Notes: a model not told the origin generated them from the sequence alone. A stretch of 64,000 bases of DNA from Pseudisothecium myosuroides (GCA_951799445.1 OX637290.1:5520501-5584500); one strand, 5' to 3'; positions 1-14,400 are shown, counted from the stretch's first letter. Numbers and translations: made by a program.

Positions 1-1829
1 TCATGACTACCCATGCTCATTGCAGCCTGAATAAGAAACACAGAGTCGTCCTCTGCACTTATACTTGAAGGCAAAATATGAAAACATTCACTCTTCCAAT
101 ATATCATCCAAAATCACGAAGGTTTGTGTTCAATTTTTTTCATTCCACACTGTTTTCCACTGACAAAGAAACCTGACGTGACCTACATTACATTACGGCA
201 TGGATTTTTTTTTTAAATAATTGAAATTCAACAAGTTCATTTGTACACTGTGAAACAGAAGTTCATGTGAATATTTCCCTCTTTGTCGTCCTCCGCTTTC
301 CCTGCACAGACGGACGTCCACCTCAGTGATGAATTAGTTCAAAATTTCATCACAACTAACACTTGAAAACTAATCCACCTTCATCATATACTCATGACAC
401 ATACTACAAACATTCCTAATTACCTTCTCCGGTTGAAAAACACGTACACCTACTCATTCATGCACACCTATCTAGTCATTCCATGAAACTACAAACGAAA
501 ACCAGTCTGCGTCCGTGAACATTTTCGAGTTGACACATATGTTTCAACTTCCAGCTGTTGACAACAAACGTGTGACTACCTTCCTTCAAATGAAGCTTGT
601 CGTCTTAAAAAAAGAATTTACTTGATACATCACCCACAGACAATCTGCATTTGTACAATACAAATTCCGATGTGCATTCCTTACGGAATGCGGCCACATC
701 AAGTACCCTCCTCACAAGTTCATATCAGTCATATGGAAATGAAGCGACAGAAACCATTTTAATTTCAAATTCCTCATCATGGAAAACACTCACGAATTCA
801 GCGTAGTCGTGGTTCTCATTCGCAATTCAAATGTTCTAAGCCATGTCTGCAATCTAAAGTTCTTTTCTACATTTACAAAGAAAAAAAATAAAAAATTCCG
901 AAGACCACGGTACTCTTGCGACTTTGTAATTGCTTTCCCTGTCCAAAACGTCTGGTTTAACGAAAATGCTGTCATCGGAGGCCTTCGACTCCAACCATGT
1001 ACATCGAAGTTCCTCCTCTATCTCCGTACCTCAAGTGCACGATCGTCACCTCTCTTCTGTCACATGTCATAATCCAAAGAAAATCATGTTCTCATTAAGA
1101 CAAATGAAATTGCACACCGGACAGTAAACGTCTCTCCTACACCACTTATTCCTTCATTTTAACTGTCGTTTCTGCAAAGCATGCACTCACTTAAGCATAA
1201 GCGTGTGCGGTTCGGTCGTCATCAACTTTTTTACATTCCTAAATTACAAGTCAATTACATTGAATAGCAAAAACTTTTTCGATGTACGCTGATCAAATTC
1301 GACTCAAACTGTACTCCGCTTCCAAATAAAATCACTACTGCAAAAAGCATCCACCATTGCAGTGTCTTGTTACTTTTCCACATATAACATCCTACTAAGG
1401 AAGCTAATGTCAATTCATATGTCAATTCAATAATTCATACACTAAATTGACACAGTCAACAGTACATGCTTTGATCTACCGGGGGGTAACAGGACAACTA
1501 CGTCAACCTAAAGGACGATGACAGATATACACACTTCACTTCGTACAATCAAATTGTCCAACTCATTGTTACACAGTGATAGACAACAATTTAATGTACC
1601 ACTTGCACTCACATTACCCATCTACCATAAGCTCTAACACTATGCGCACGTACGGTACAATACCAACCACTTTTTGCATTCACAAGTGGCTGTTCCGAGT
1701 GATCTACCTCCCGAGTGTAAATGAATCCCAACCTTCCATAAGCCATAGATGCACGTTCATTTTCTTCTACACTAATAGACGTTCAAGAAAGAACAGAGTT
1801 TTAAAAAATAGTGGCTTGTGCTGCCTACC
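1..1829. other. Non-coding flank of the CACTA transposon
   Basis: No coding region is supported here; the short open frames are unrelated to each other and start without context. The stretch lies just downstream of the 3' end of the TNP2-type transposase gene, so it is probably the subterminal region of the same element. I could not place the CACTA terminus: candidate CACTA pentamers near 1440 and 1766 have no convincing partner to the right of 11,468. The motif GAAGTTCA or its complement recurs in this flank and again at 9,600-11,700, which could be subterminal protein-binding repeats, but I did not count it systematically. Confidence 0.4.
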
Positions 1830-4800
1830 TCATGTGGCGATTATGTACTCGTCCTCTTCAACGTAATCGTCAAAAACGTCATCCTCGGAACCTTCCTCTT
1901 CAAACTGTTGGGCTTCACGCTCCATAGCGGCGTCAGCAGCCTCTAAATCCTCGTGACTGATATCCTGTCCCAACGTGTCACTGCTACCAATACCGTAGTC
2001 CGCTTCAGTTCCGTCGACATGAAAACGGTCTGCCACCATGAATTCAGTGTCCAAGTCTACCAAGGGAACAGCACTGTGTGGATTATCTTCTTGAAAAACG
2101 CGACTGCACCTGGGCTCCGAGTGAATGACGATAGACCACTCTGGCTCTTCTCTGAAATTACAGAAGAAAATGCTGGACGCTTGAAGTAGGAAAACAAATG
2201 AATTAGACGATCTCTTCATCAATTTATTCAAATTCACCACTGTGAATCCGTACTTGTCTTTCTTCTGAGAAGCAGTCGGACCTCTCCATACAGGTGACAC
2301 CCAGTCGCAAAGAAGGAGTACAGGTTTTAGTCGACCATAGTCCAATTCAAGTATTTCATCAACCTTCCCGAAATAGGTGACCGGTCCTGAAATTAGATTT
2401 GAATCTGAAATTCCACTTCTCTGCATGGTTTCACAAGTAACGGTAACACCGGAATCACTGGTCAGCAAATTCAGTTCGGCTTTACAGACCCGGAAATTTT
2501 TACCGTACGCTTTCATTGACTTGAAAGATCGAGCCTTCAACCTTGGAGGTAGGGACAAATCGACCACATCATCTTCAAAAGCTTGGGTTCCACACCGCAC
2601 AAATGATTCTAACCACTCTGGAAACTCAGGAATGTTGTTTAAATACTGAGGATATTCCATTCTCCTTCTCTGCCTCGGATGTACAGTACGGCGATGCGCA
2701 GCTCGGACAGCAATCATCTCCAATGTCTGACACTTGTGAAGTCTGGAAGGAAATTATAAACGCCCTGCCATCAGGAAGAGTAATCGTACTAACAATTACA
2801 GCAACCACCTCCTCATATGACGTACCTGCTTTCACTACGAGGACAGAGAAGGAATTAACAGCATACTGAAATTTTTGACTTCGTGGGCAAAACATGAAAA
2901 CATAATTTACAGTCACACAATGTTACTCACTGTCTCAATTCATCAAGACATGTTAAGTTCTCAAGCACACACGAATGTGCCCACTGGCACTCTTCACTAG
3001 AGAGAGTCCTTATCTTGAACGTTGCACACGTTACCTCTCCTGAATCTCCCGGTTCTTCATCCGCATTCCAAACTCTTTTTCCTGTGGATTCGCATTCGAG
3101 GATGTACTCAGTTGACAAACCCAGTGCCACTTCCATTGATGTTCCCATTGCCATGCAACCTTCCGGTCGAGCTTTGTTACGAACATACGACTTCATGTAC
3201 TTCATGTAGCGTTCCAATGGGTACATCCAACGGTTGTGGACTGGCCCACACAAGTGAACTTCTTCAACCAAGTGGACCGGCAAATGTGACATGGGATCAA
3301 AAAAAGAAGGTGGGAAAAAACGTTCGAACAAGCACATCACCACTGCCACTTCTTCCGACATTGCGTCCATGTCGGCCGGGTCCTGAACCTTAGCACATAT
3401 TTTCCTAAACAATAAACTCAATTGAATCACTGTTTTCATGACGTTGTCCGGTAGCAATCCTCTTAGACAGACTGGAAGAATATCCTGGAGGATCACATGA
3501 TAATCATGACTCTTCAAACCATGGATACTTCCGTCTACATCTATTCTTGACTTCAAACTTGACATGTATGCAGTCGGAGTTCTCACACTACGCAGTCTCT
3601 CTATTAGTTTTTTCCTGCTGTCAGTAGACAAAACATATGGAGCTGCAGGCACGTGAAAAACACTGCCAGGTCCCTCAAGTTCTCGGATGTGCAGTGATTT
3701 CTTGCAACCAACGTCTTTCATGTCATTTCTGACCATTGGACCGTCTTTCTTGCCCAGTAAAGTGTTGAGCACATTTTCAGCGATGTTTTTCTCTGTATGC
3801 ATGACGTCAAGTACGTGCCTTATAAGAAGTTTCTGCATGCACTCAATTAGAAAAATGTGTTAAACGAATTCGAAAAATTCGTAAATTTGAAATACCTGGA
3901 CTTTCCATAGAAGAGAATACATGACAGAAATTTATAGGTACAGATAGTCAGGAAATCTATGATATTCTTTTTTTAACAACGCAAGGAATAGAAGTGAACG
4001 ATAAAGGGGTAGGGAACTCAAACTTACATCCCAGTGAGGCAAAGTAAAGAGAATGGAGTGACGCTTGACGCCGTTTCTTCTTACAGGGTCGTTGTCGCTT
4101 CCCACTTTTCCACCTGCCTGTACCCATCTTTGCCTGGCTTCCCCACGTCGTCGATGTTCCCATCCTGCAACTCGAGGTGGTCTTATACGATGCTCTTGTT
4201 TTCCATTGAAGGATTCACTCATTGATCTGAAAGGGTGATTGAGAGGAAGATACCGACGATGCCCTTGGAATATATTCTTCCTCAAGCATTTAGAATACCT
4301 GGAGTCTACAGCAGGTCCACATACGGGGCATCCCTGATAGCCCTTCGTGGCACATCCAGATATTAAGCCGTAAGCCGGGTAATCGTGAATGGTCCATAAT
4401 AAAATAGCTCGCAATGTGAACTTCTTTGCCCTTGGACTGTTGGACATGTCCACTGCGGGCACTCCATCCCAGAGAATAAGAAGTTCGTCCACGAGAGGTT
4501 CTAAGTAAACATCTATATTGGCAGACTTTACAGATTCCTTTCCAGGTATCAAAAGTGATAACATAACGAAGAAGCGTTTGGTGACCATCCAACCTGGTAA
4601 GTTGTAATTTAGAAGGAAGACGGGCCAGGTCGAATTTCTGGTGGACTTGTCCGCAAATGGATTCATTCCGTCAAGAGCTAATCCTAATTTTACATTTCTA
4701 CTTTCGTCGAAAAATTGACTATCAATGTTTCTCACTTGTTTCCAAGCTGGACTGTCTAGAACGGATCGGACTTTTCCATCACTGGAAGGATTCTTTGCAT

Positions 4801-6252
4801 GCCATGTCATCAAAGAAGCAATGTCACGACAGCGGTACATTCTTAGAAGTCTAGGTTTTAAAGGAAAATGCCGTAAAACCTTTACTGGAATAGAAGAACT
4901 CCCTACAACATATCTGGATAAATTGCACTTGGGACAGTGCGATAATTTAGCTCTGTCCTTTCAGAACAAGATACAACCATTTCGGCAGGCATGGATTGTA
5001 TTGAACGACAGACCGAGGCGATCTATGAAACAACAAGCTTCGTGTCAGTTTTTGGGCAATGCGTTGCACGATGGTAGCATATCAACTCTCATAAATGAGA
5101 ACAGCTCGTCCATGAAAGAGTTACTGACGTTGTGAAGGTGCGCTAGGTTCATGAGAACTAAGACACATGCCAGAGTAGATAGTTTAGAACCGTCATATAG
5201 AGGTACCTGGCTGTCTTTCAGCCACTCTTTGTTGTTTGGGTCTATGTCCTCTTTTGTTTCTTCAGCTTCCTTCTCGTTGCCGTCTTCGTCAAGCCCACCG
5301 TCGCCGAAGCTGTTCTCTCTTCTCTGATCAACACAGTGGAACCATTCAGTTGCCATTCTTTCGAAATCAAATTCTGCATCAACGTTTGTCTGTTCCGGGA
5401 TATTGACGTCTTCTTCTTCAACAATGTTTTCGCTTTCATTGCCCTGGTAATGGAAATCCCGAACATCGAAGTCCTCCGGCTGCAAATCAATAAGGGAGCG
5501 CAAAATTAAAGAAAAACCATTCAGGAAGAAACTAAAACATTAGCGAACATACTTATAGAACAGTACTGCCTTCCATTCTTTGTTACGAAAAGCATAGGGC
5601 GAGTCGGAATATTCATGAAGGTACGTATTTTTTTTTAAGGGAGTTTCACTATCAGTTTAAATAAAAATGCTGCTTCACGAAGAAGGAAACTGAAATTGTG
5701 AAATACAAGAGACGAAATTGAGTTTAATAGAATTGTAAGTACTAGGGTAGCCCTTGCTTGTTTAGGTTCTTAAACCCAATTAACAGAAACTGAGGGCACT
5801 CGCTATGTCAGCCGTTCGGCAATTTGAATGGACAAGAAGCTATGTTTTTGGAATACATTTTCATCACATGGGACTCGGAGAATCTTGAAGTGGACAAGAA
5901 TGTGCCGGTGAGATTATGCGAACACAAGAAACGTAGACAGCAAGAACTACGAACACATTAGGGTATACGTGGAGAACAAGTTTGGGAAAACTTGAAGAAA
6001 AATTTCAAGCAGGGGGAGAGTTCGGGTAGGATTTACCAGCATTGGATGCATCAAAGCGGGGTCTCGTCCGTGTCTTCGCAAATGATTTTCAATTGTCACT
6101 CTTTGAATCGCGCGGCCTCCGCCTTTGCATTGAGTGCAAGGGCATTTGTATGTACCGAGTAGTCTTTTGTTAGCTCTTGACCGCTCCAGCGCGTTAAGCG
6201 CCATGGCAAGAGGCGAGAAGCGTGGTTCCGTTGTAGGTCCAAGGTCATCCAT
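1830..6252 (-). pseudogene. CACTA (En/Spm) TNP2-type transposase, two in-frame stops
   Basis: This is the transposase that would cut and join the ends of a CACTA element in the nucleus. Probable exons are 6252-6037, 5479-4028, 3832-2931 and 2742-1830. Frames join perfectly, giving 1161 codons. The order matches the family: an N-terminal transposase-associated zinc motif (CPCTQC followed by HLRRHG), an acidic linker, the TNP2 core (LALDGMNPFADKS, STWPVFLLNYNLPGW, IDVYLEPLVDEL, CPVCG), a DUF4218 region (VLDVMHTEKNIAENVL, CGPVHNRWMYPLERYMKY) and a C-terminal DUF4216-like region (VTYFGKVDEILELDYG, LLCDWV). Two TGA codons, at 5047-5045 and 4963-4961, interrupt the second exon in otherwise conserved sequence, so the copy is probably inactive. 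The other codons stay in frame, so decay is recent. It diverges from the TnpA-like gene at 6829. Confidence 0.85.
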
Positions 6253-6828
6253 GTCGGCCGCGACTTCGAAAAAGGACTTTGCTGGAAGCGACGGTGGAAC
6301 AGAGGAGAGCCAAGTGTTAGGGTTTGAAGGTCGGAGTGTGAGACTCTTGTATTGTGCTGTGAACTGAAGTTGTATAGAGAGAAACCCTACTGTGTTTCAG
6401 AAATCATTTTTTCATTTGTTGTTAGGGTTGTGGCTGACGTCACCGTCAAGCATTATAGAAGACTCCTGTGACGCACTTCTGTACTTTTCTGCGAGTGCTG
6501 ACAGTGCGTTAGTGGGCCCACAGAGTGCATGGAAGAATATGCGAATTTTCACGCCCGCGCACGACGAGAACCTCTGGAACAGTGATCTGTTGATTTCAGA
6601 ATGAAAACTCTGTCAAATGACGTGCTTGCACTGTTGTTGGCGACGAAGGCGACCTGAGGAAGGGCAAATACGGCAGTTTGTGCGCAGATTATTTTTTTTC
6701 TGTCAGGGGAGTACGTATTCAGAAGTATTACTTTGCATTGCAGTTTCTGCTGAAGAAGCTGTGCAAACTAGTGTACATTTTCAGCATTCCATTTCATTTT
6801 TAAGTCGAAGGAAGTGGAGATATCGAAA
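6253..6828. promoter_or_regulatory. Divergent intergenic region of the CACTA element
   Basis: This 576 bp gap separates the start codons of the minus-strand transposase gene and the plus-strand TnpA-like gene. It should therefore hold both promoters. I see no clear TATA box shared by the two. The assignment rests on position only. Confidence 0.4.
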
Positions 6829-9800
6829 ATGGTTGACGGGGATGAATCCAATTCATACGAGGAGCTCAGGAAGAGAAATATAGAATGGAATGAAATTTTT
6901 TTGCGGAAACTGGATTTGATGTTGTCGAGGTAAAAATTTCTCTTCTCCAGAATTTGTGTTCGGTTTTTGTTTCCTTGGGCAACCTTGTAAAAGTAGATAG
7001 TGTAGTCATTGTAGAGGCTGACATCAAATTTTGAGTGAGGTAATAGAGCTTCGCATGGACGTTTCCGTTTTAAAGAAGTCTGTTGTTTGTTTAGTCGCGG
7101 CGAGTGAGTCCAGTTTCTGTGGATGCTTCTCTGAGAGACAACGTTCAAGCAAGACCTTCAGAAGCCTACTTGGCACTGGAAATTATCCTCGTCAGTGCTA
7201 CTTGTTTCACGACAGTTCAGGAGATTCGAATATTTGACGTGTAGCCGTCAAAAAAACTGTGCAATCATGTGCACTATAAATGCAGGGTTGTAAATTTAGA
7301 ATGGCATTTGTTTTAAGTGGTGAAGAAGTCTCGTCTCATTGGTTGCTCAGAAGTTGGTTGACATTTCAGACGGCGTTGCATTTCAGGGATTTTTAGTGTG
7401 ATCATGACGTGTAAGTTAACAGGCGGCTTAAAATTTTCCAGAGCATGGGGGCAAAGGAAGATTACGTGTCTTTACTAATGAAATCTATCTTTAGAGAAAT
7501 TAAAGATGATTCGGTTCTCTCTCACTTCGGCCTGAATGTCTGTGCAGAGTGGAAGTGAATCTCTCGGAGAAGGTAGTTTTGAGTCGTGCGAGGGGGAAAA
7601 AGGCCGACCATCCCAAACAGCATCAACGTCGTCGAAGTCCTAGACTTGCGTGTGGACAAGGGACTTCATCGCAGTCACGGGAGAACTTACAGAGCAGAAC
7701 TTCTTCGTTGGACAAGATGACCATTTCCAGTGGAGCAGAGAAAGGGAAGAAAGTGGTCATCGAAGACGATGCTCCGCAAGTGGAACTTGAAGAGGATGAG
7801 GTAAGCCTGAATCAGCACATGTTTTAATTTTTGTAATTTTGTTCAGATCAGGAGGAAAGGAAGACGTGGAAGCAATTGAAGTGCTTGTCGCATGTAGGAA
7901 CAAGAATAAAAAGCCTTTCTGAATTTATCTTGTGATTGCATGAGCGATTTTGCATGAAGGAAATGGAAGATTATAAAAGCGGCGAAGAGGACTACTTCAC
8001 GGATGGTTTCTCTGATAGTTTCGATGACGTCAAGGTCGACATGAACGTCGACATCAAAAGAGCAGAAGCAGTCAAAAAAGCCGGAACTAATTTCCAGGGT
8101 GATCAGTTTGGAGCGGCGTCTAGTGCAGGTAATTTTCAGCCATTTGGTTCGATGAATCCCGCTTCTTTGGCTGCTGGTCTCCAGGAGATGTTCATGAGAG
8201 CAATATTCCAGGCCACTGGTTCGTTCGTGGGTTCTTCGACCGCTATGTTTGTTGGCAGTGAAGCTCAGTCTGGGGGGAGTCCGTTTTTTCCCACAATGCT
8301 TCAACCTGGTCCCGGCTCTTCGCCGGGTGTGCCTTTGATTACCGGAGTGGAACCGAGGAGCACATGGAAGGAAACAGCTTACAACATGTCGGAAGCAAAA
8401 TGTGCTAAGAACTCCAGAGTGACGAGGACTTCAGCAGGAGAGGGCTCCGACTCTCAAGAAGATTTCAGAGTTCCTCCGAATGAGAACGCACAGCAGAGGT
8501 CACTTCGAACACGTCGACTGAACAGATTCAGGACTAAAAGGGCAAAGGAACTCACTGAAAATCGAAAAGCTGTGAAGAAGTCACCATACGTGATTCATGT
8601 TGATGGCACTTGCAGACCCTGTGGAATTCACAAGCACAAGTGGCGTGCTGCGATGCGAGGGCAATGCGGAAGATTGGATCCTACAAAGGAGAATATGAAC
8701 CACCACCCGAAGCAGGTCATAGACAGCATGTGGCACGCTTTGGAGAGGGAGTGGGAGTTTGAGGGGTATGCACATAACTGCAGGGAAATGTTTGAGAGAG
8801 GAGCTACTAAGTTCATGAGGAACCGTAAGATGCAATTGAAGTACAAAGTCAAGAGAAGTGTGAAAGGTTTGAAGCCGGGTGATGTGAGCCCCTCTCATTG
8901 GGCGAAGATAAAAGACCTCATGAAGAAACCGAAGAAGGATAGGAATTCCTCAACTTCTACTGAGTGGACAACGAAAGGAAAAAATGAGTTCACGGAGAAG
9001 GAGGCAAGATCTTCTGATAGGACCATGCTTCTGGAGGTATGTTGTTGTTCATTATATTTTGAAGGGGAGATGGAAGTAAGTGTTTTGATTCTCATGTTTC
9101 TGGAAGAATGAGCAGTGAAGGTGAACAATGACGGTCAGTTCTCGAATTACTTCGTCAGTTGCTCTTGCATAAAAGAGAAGACGTCTCCGATCAATGAAAT
9201 GTCAGAGCATCGACAGTGGAGACGTCGTCATGGCGTGGTCGTTTACTGATGGCTTTGTTATGTATGATGTGAACAGAAGTGCGTGAAGTGAACCATAGAA
9301 ATTTGAATTCGTATGTGTAGAGTTCTAGTCGTTTGATGGAATGTCAAGGAATCCTGGGGTTTTTTTTAGAAGGTCAAAAACTTTGCGAAACATGAGTTAA
9401 AGACTGGAAGTATTCGCAGGGAACGGGAGATGGAAGTGAAAGACAGTTGACGATTCCACTGTCGTCGACTGCGTCCATCGGCATACGAGAACTTGATGTC
9501 GATGCACGGATTGAAAGTTTGGAGTCGGAGCTCAGACGTCTTCAAAAATCAAGAGAGGTAATAATTATTTTCTGGAAATGTCATCTTAAACAAGGGAAAC
9601 TGAGGAGGACATGTTGTTGCTTACTGAAAACGTGATATACTTCAGTTGTTCGTGTACAGGTGGTTCCATTTTTGGAGTTCATTACTTCCTGACATGGAGA
9701 CGTCGTAGTAGTTTCTGTAATTTAATTAGTTGTTGCTTTCCACTTTTGTTGCATGTGTTTGTATTAGTAATTACGCTATAAGCAATGGTGAATTAGAATG

Positions 9801-11468
9801 TTGTGTGTGTGATAGTGAACTTCATGTTCGAAAATGATGAACTGCAGGTGGGGTTCATGGAGGTCGACGATGTGAGCCAGGGATCTTGCTCTGTTGCAGA
9901 GGAACTCTCCGTTGTGACTACGTTGGGAACAGGTATGGGTCGTCAAGGGCTGTGACGTCAGACTGTGTTCTTAGTTGGCATGTGGTAGGATAATGAAATG
10001 GACAGGAAGTAATATTGTAGGTCGATTTCATCGTATAAACGGTTTTGAATTGTGGTTTTCTTTATTATTAAAATAAGTATTTCTGCTGTTTCATGCGAAC
10101 AGCACTTTGGGTTTCAATTATTTGAAATGAAATGGAAAATGAGGGAGGAAGCGTAGATATGAGTGCATAGATGAACTTCACATTCATAATTTTCATGGGC
10201 TCTGAGTTGTTGTTCTGAACTGTTCTGGAAATGCATGACGTTCATTTGTAGAAACTGCGAGTTAAATGAAAGCAAAAAGGTTCTTTACTTGCAGTGCTTG
10301 TGCTAAAGTGGCTTTTCAGGACTCATGCAAGTTTCTTTAAAAGCGGTTTAATGAAGAAATTCTGTAATTTGGTCAATTTCTGAATATGCAAGTGACCAAA
10401 TATGTAAGCATACTTGACAGTGAGCACCGTCAGACAGCGACAGCTGTTGTTGATTGTTGACAGGTTTTGCAGGGAGCAAAGAAAATGTGCCCCCTCTCAT
10501 AGTTGGTCGGTCTGGCGAAACAGGAGTCTCAAAAGAGAAGACTGCTGGGAAATTGCCTCCTGCAGTGTCTGTGAAGTTGGAGTCGGTAGCAGAGGACGTG
10601 AAGGAGGACTCACTTTTCGACACGTTGTTGAAGGAATTGAACCCGAACAGAGCAAGTGCGGACGTCGACGACAGCCAGGTAAGAGTCGATGTATACTTTT
10701 AGATACACTTGCGGATGTATTTTTTTAAGGAGACTGTATTTTAAGTCCACGTACTTTATGGAATGAGGCGTAGGCTTTGGAATGAAAAGTACACCACGTC
10801 ATAAGAGGTACGGCATCTGGGAACTTAATTTTATTTTTATTTTTTATATTCAGGTCTATGCGGATTCTCATGAAGGAACCATGGAGTCTTCTCTACAGGA
10901 TTGCAGTGGAAGAGTAGTATGTTGTATTAATCGTGGGATCAGATGAAAGTGGTCAGTGCTGCTTCAGTTCACGTTTGAAAAGTCTGTAATTTGTGTTCGC
11001 GAACATATAGAGAGTTCATGAATAATCTTGGTGAACGGTATCAAAACGTGTTTGACGATTTCTTCTGCAGGGGACTTTCTCTATACGAAAGCATGAAAGC
11101 TATGACACCGTGAAGTTTGTCAAGAACTTGTGTTGCAATACCTGAATTACTAGATGATGGATTGATTTGTACTCTTGCAGATGGACACGGGGAATGTTGT
11201 TCGACTGTATGCTTTGATCGCCGGAAATAAGAAAGAGGTTGCAAAGGGAATAGTTATGTCGTTGGCAGGGTCCAAGTTCGGCAGGAAGGTCATTCCAAAA
11301 GGATGGCGGGGTGTGAAAATAACTTCATACACATCCTTGGCTGCAAGAGAAATTTGTCCCATTCCATGTGGATGGGGAGATCAAGTGAAGAATAAAAGCG
11401 TGAAGGAAGCAAGTGGGCGGACAGTTGTGTGGCCTGACAATCTAGTGCACAACATCCTGAACGTTTAA
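6829..11468 (+). CDS. TnpA-like accessory protein of the CACTA element (9 exons)
   Basis: Probable exons are 6829-6929, 7548-7800, about 7960-9036, 9447-9557, 9848-9932, 10464-10678, 10854-10916, 11071-11112 and 11181-11468. They sum to 745 codons without a stop. The start of exon 3 is the weakest border. The N-terminus has the pattern common to plant TnpA-like proteins: YEELRKRNIEWNEIFLRKL, then a basic RRSPRL motif. A basic central domain (about residues 270-460, including HKHKWRAAMRGQC) resembles plant Ptta/En/Spm transposase regions. A short coiled coil follows (RIESLESELRRLQKSRE). The last exon resembles the DUF8039-type domain seen in such proteins (GNVVRLYALIAG, EVAKGIVMSL, TVVWPDNLV). 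It probably binds element ends in the nucleus. Unlike its divergent partner it shows no lesion. Identification is by remembered family patterns. Confidence 0.65.
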
Positions 11469-14400
11469 ACTGATGGGAAAGTGAAGAAGGCGGGTAGTTG
11501 GAGTTCAAAGTAGCGCATGGTAATCGCTGCATAGAGAAGTGCTCAGGGAGAACCTGACTAGCTTTAAAGACATTCGTGCAATGTACAAAGAGTATTTCCA
11601 TACGTGTGCACAAAGAATGCTAGTGTGCAATGAGTGTTAGTGTATGTTTTTTACTTCAAGTTTTCGTTTCATGGCGTGCGTCTAGCTTGCTGGAGTTCAC
11701 GTACGATCAGTAAGAATGATCAGTAAAGTGAACAATGTACATAAATAAATTGAATACAATAAAAAAGAATTTGCACTGAATATGCGGACGAAGGTTACTT
11801 TAGCAAGGCAACTGATTGGAGCACGTGCCATTCCAGAATCGTGAAACTAAAAACAAAGCACAAATCAGAGGCCGCCACATGTCTAAGGTAGTCAATGCCA
11901 TTTGGCAAACAATTCTTGGAAGTTAAAAATTTACAGAAATCACACCTCAATGACCTCATTTACCACCACAGACCTTGTAATTGTTTCAGTCATGCGTCTT
12001 CTGCTTAAAAGACAAGCTGTGACCTTTGAAGAAGGTACTTTAATGGTAGTCCTAGACACAAGCTTTTGAAGGCCAGTTGCTTAAATGACAGGGACTTCAC
12101 ATATGCGATTTCTGACTTAATAATGCACTTAAATGATCCCATTCCCTTGTAGTGGTCAAAGCAACCACGGCAGGCATGTTGGTGCCCTGGTTTGTGCAGC
12201 AGGCAAGGGCTCCCGGTCCAAGGTGTGATGTTGCGCAAATGGGATCATGGAACAAAGAGAAGGGGACTCAGGTTTGTAGAGCAGATGATGCTTATGAGGA
12301 AGGACTAGCAAGACTATATCATTGTGTGCAATGAGTATGCAATGCTCAATTTGATTTGGTGTGGGAAGGGCATTGTTGGAGGACTCTTTGACATTGATTT
12401 GTGGTGGATTCGACCAACTTATAGAGTTTTTTACACAGTCTTGGGCATTGGAGAAACCAATTCTGGACCGGCTAAGATTGTCCCTATTGCACGAGCTTTC
12501 CATACCTGAGCTTTCTATTCTCTTGGTCCATTCTACGCGACATCCTTAGGCGAAGGTGGCAATTCAAGGCAAGAGTCCCCGACAGTGCATATTGGTGTGC
12601 ATGCGACCTCATGTAGGAGGCGCCTAACCAGCATAGCCGAGAGCATAGCACTAGATTTTTTTAAGGACTTTGTTAGTTTCAGTAGCTTCCCAATGTATTG
12701 TAGTTTTTTTTGTTTTTTTGTTTTTTAAATTGCAGTGTAGTAGTATTGGAGGCAATTTTTGTTGTTTCAATTGTGTATACAAGTTTAGACCACAACCTAG
12801 AGTTTGTGATTTGGGTTGGAATCTTGTGTTTCATGACTGCCGGTGTATGACATTTTTTTTTCAATACTCCATTCTTTTTTTCCATTTTTTTTGGTGTTCT
12901 ATGTATTGATTGTATTTCTAAACACAATGGAATACAAAACCAGGATTCATCAGCTATACAAATTTGATTGCTAGTATACATTGGTCTATTTGACTTCATG
13001 TGTGTTCATTCAAAATATTTTTGTTTGCAAATCTATTCAAAATGAATGCGCATGTTTTTATGTATTCAATGTGTCTCTATTGTGGGAGATGAGCAGACTG
13101 TGTAGACCTTTCATTTTTTCCCGGGTGTGAATGTTTAAATGGAGGTCAACAAGGTTTGGTGGAAATTTTTTACTATAGTTTTGCATTTATCATGAACTTG
13201 TTTAAGGGGTTAGTCTTTAAGATTTTGTATTTTATAGGAGGTATAAATTGCAGCAGTACATCTACAATCTGCTATTAGGAATGCATAAGTGTTCTGAACG
13301 GTTGATTGTCGTTCTAAGCATATGTGACATGACCTTGAGCTTTCAGTATGTTATCAGTATGTTATCAATTAGCATGTTTATACTCCAAAATTTGTGAAGA
13401 TGTCCAACATGCCTGTAATTGTGCCTTGAAACCAAGTCGTGAAATTCTGAACATTTTGCCAATTCAAAATATGTAGAGTACACTGTGAATAGCCTACATG
13501 AATCTTGGATTCAACAAAAACTAAGTCATTTTCATTAAAAAATGTCATGTGTCATCTACCGAATGGTGTGAGGTGATGTGAACCCCTAAGAATGTGACGT
13601 ACAAGTTCAATGAGTGACAAATTAAAACTGTAGGTACACTTGAACCTAGTTGTCACTATTTGACAATATTGTGTTCTAATGAAAATAATTTCATTATAAT
13701 AAAAATAAAGTGTGAAAAATGGCCTCTCTTTCGAATTTGAAGTAAGTGTAGGGTACTTAAAAAATACAAATAATTAAAAATTTAGGTAATGATAGGGTCT
13801 ATTTATTGGTACCCTCTATCAAAATACCCCCCAAAAAAATATCCTTATTTGCACGTGATATGTGAATCCCTCAAATAGTGCCCCCCCCAAGGTTTGCTTG
13901 TTTGTTGCTGTGGAGTGAGTTTTGGAAATAAGTTGTAGTCTTGATTTAGGTTTACAATCCTAGTATCTACTCGATCACTGGTTAAACTTGGACAACCGGT
14001 TTGCAAACCCTTATTCTTCTTGACATGATCAACATTGGCCTGTATTCATGTAACAGCAGTTCAATTGCAAAAGCCCAAGCACTTGGCAAATTTATAAGCC
14101 TTTTGAAATCTTGTTTTTTTTATGTATGTGTGCAATAATAGGGTCTAGTACGCAATCAAGGTGCTCAAAGATGGGGGCCAATGCGCAAGATGGTGCACAA
14201 CAATAGGGTCCATGGCCATTGGAATCACTAAAAGACATCATGGATGTGTTACTTTACAATTTTTGGTGAAATGAAATCCTAAAATACAATTTTATAAATT
14301 GATTTGTAAAGTAAATTTTTTTATCTTGGTAGGTTTGAAATTTCAACTAGATTGGTTGCAAAATACTTTAGATACACAATCCCAAACCTTAAGTGTGCAA

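Noticed and set aside
1440..11622. CACTA at 1440 and TAGTG at 11,618 as the two ends of the large element.
   Set aside because: Beyond the five bases the flanks do not match as inverted repeats, and no 3 bp duplication is visible.
12152..12549. Small overlapping frames near 12.2-12.5 kb as a gene.
   Set aside because: They overlap on both strands, are short and show no recognisable motif.
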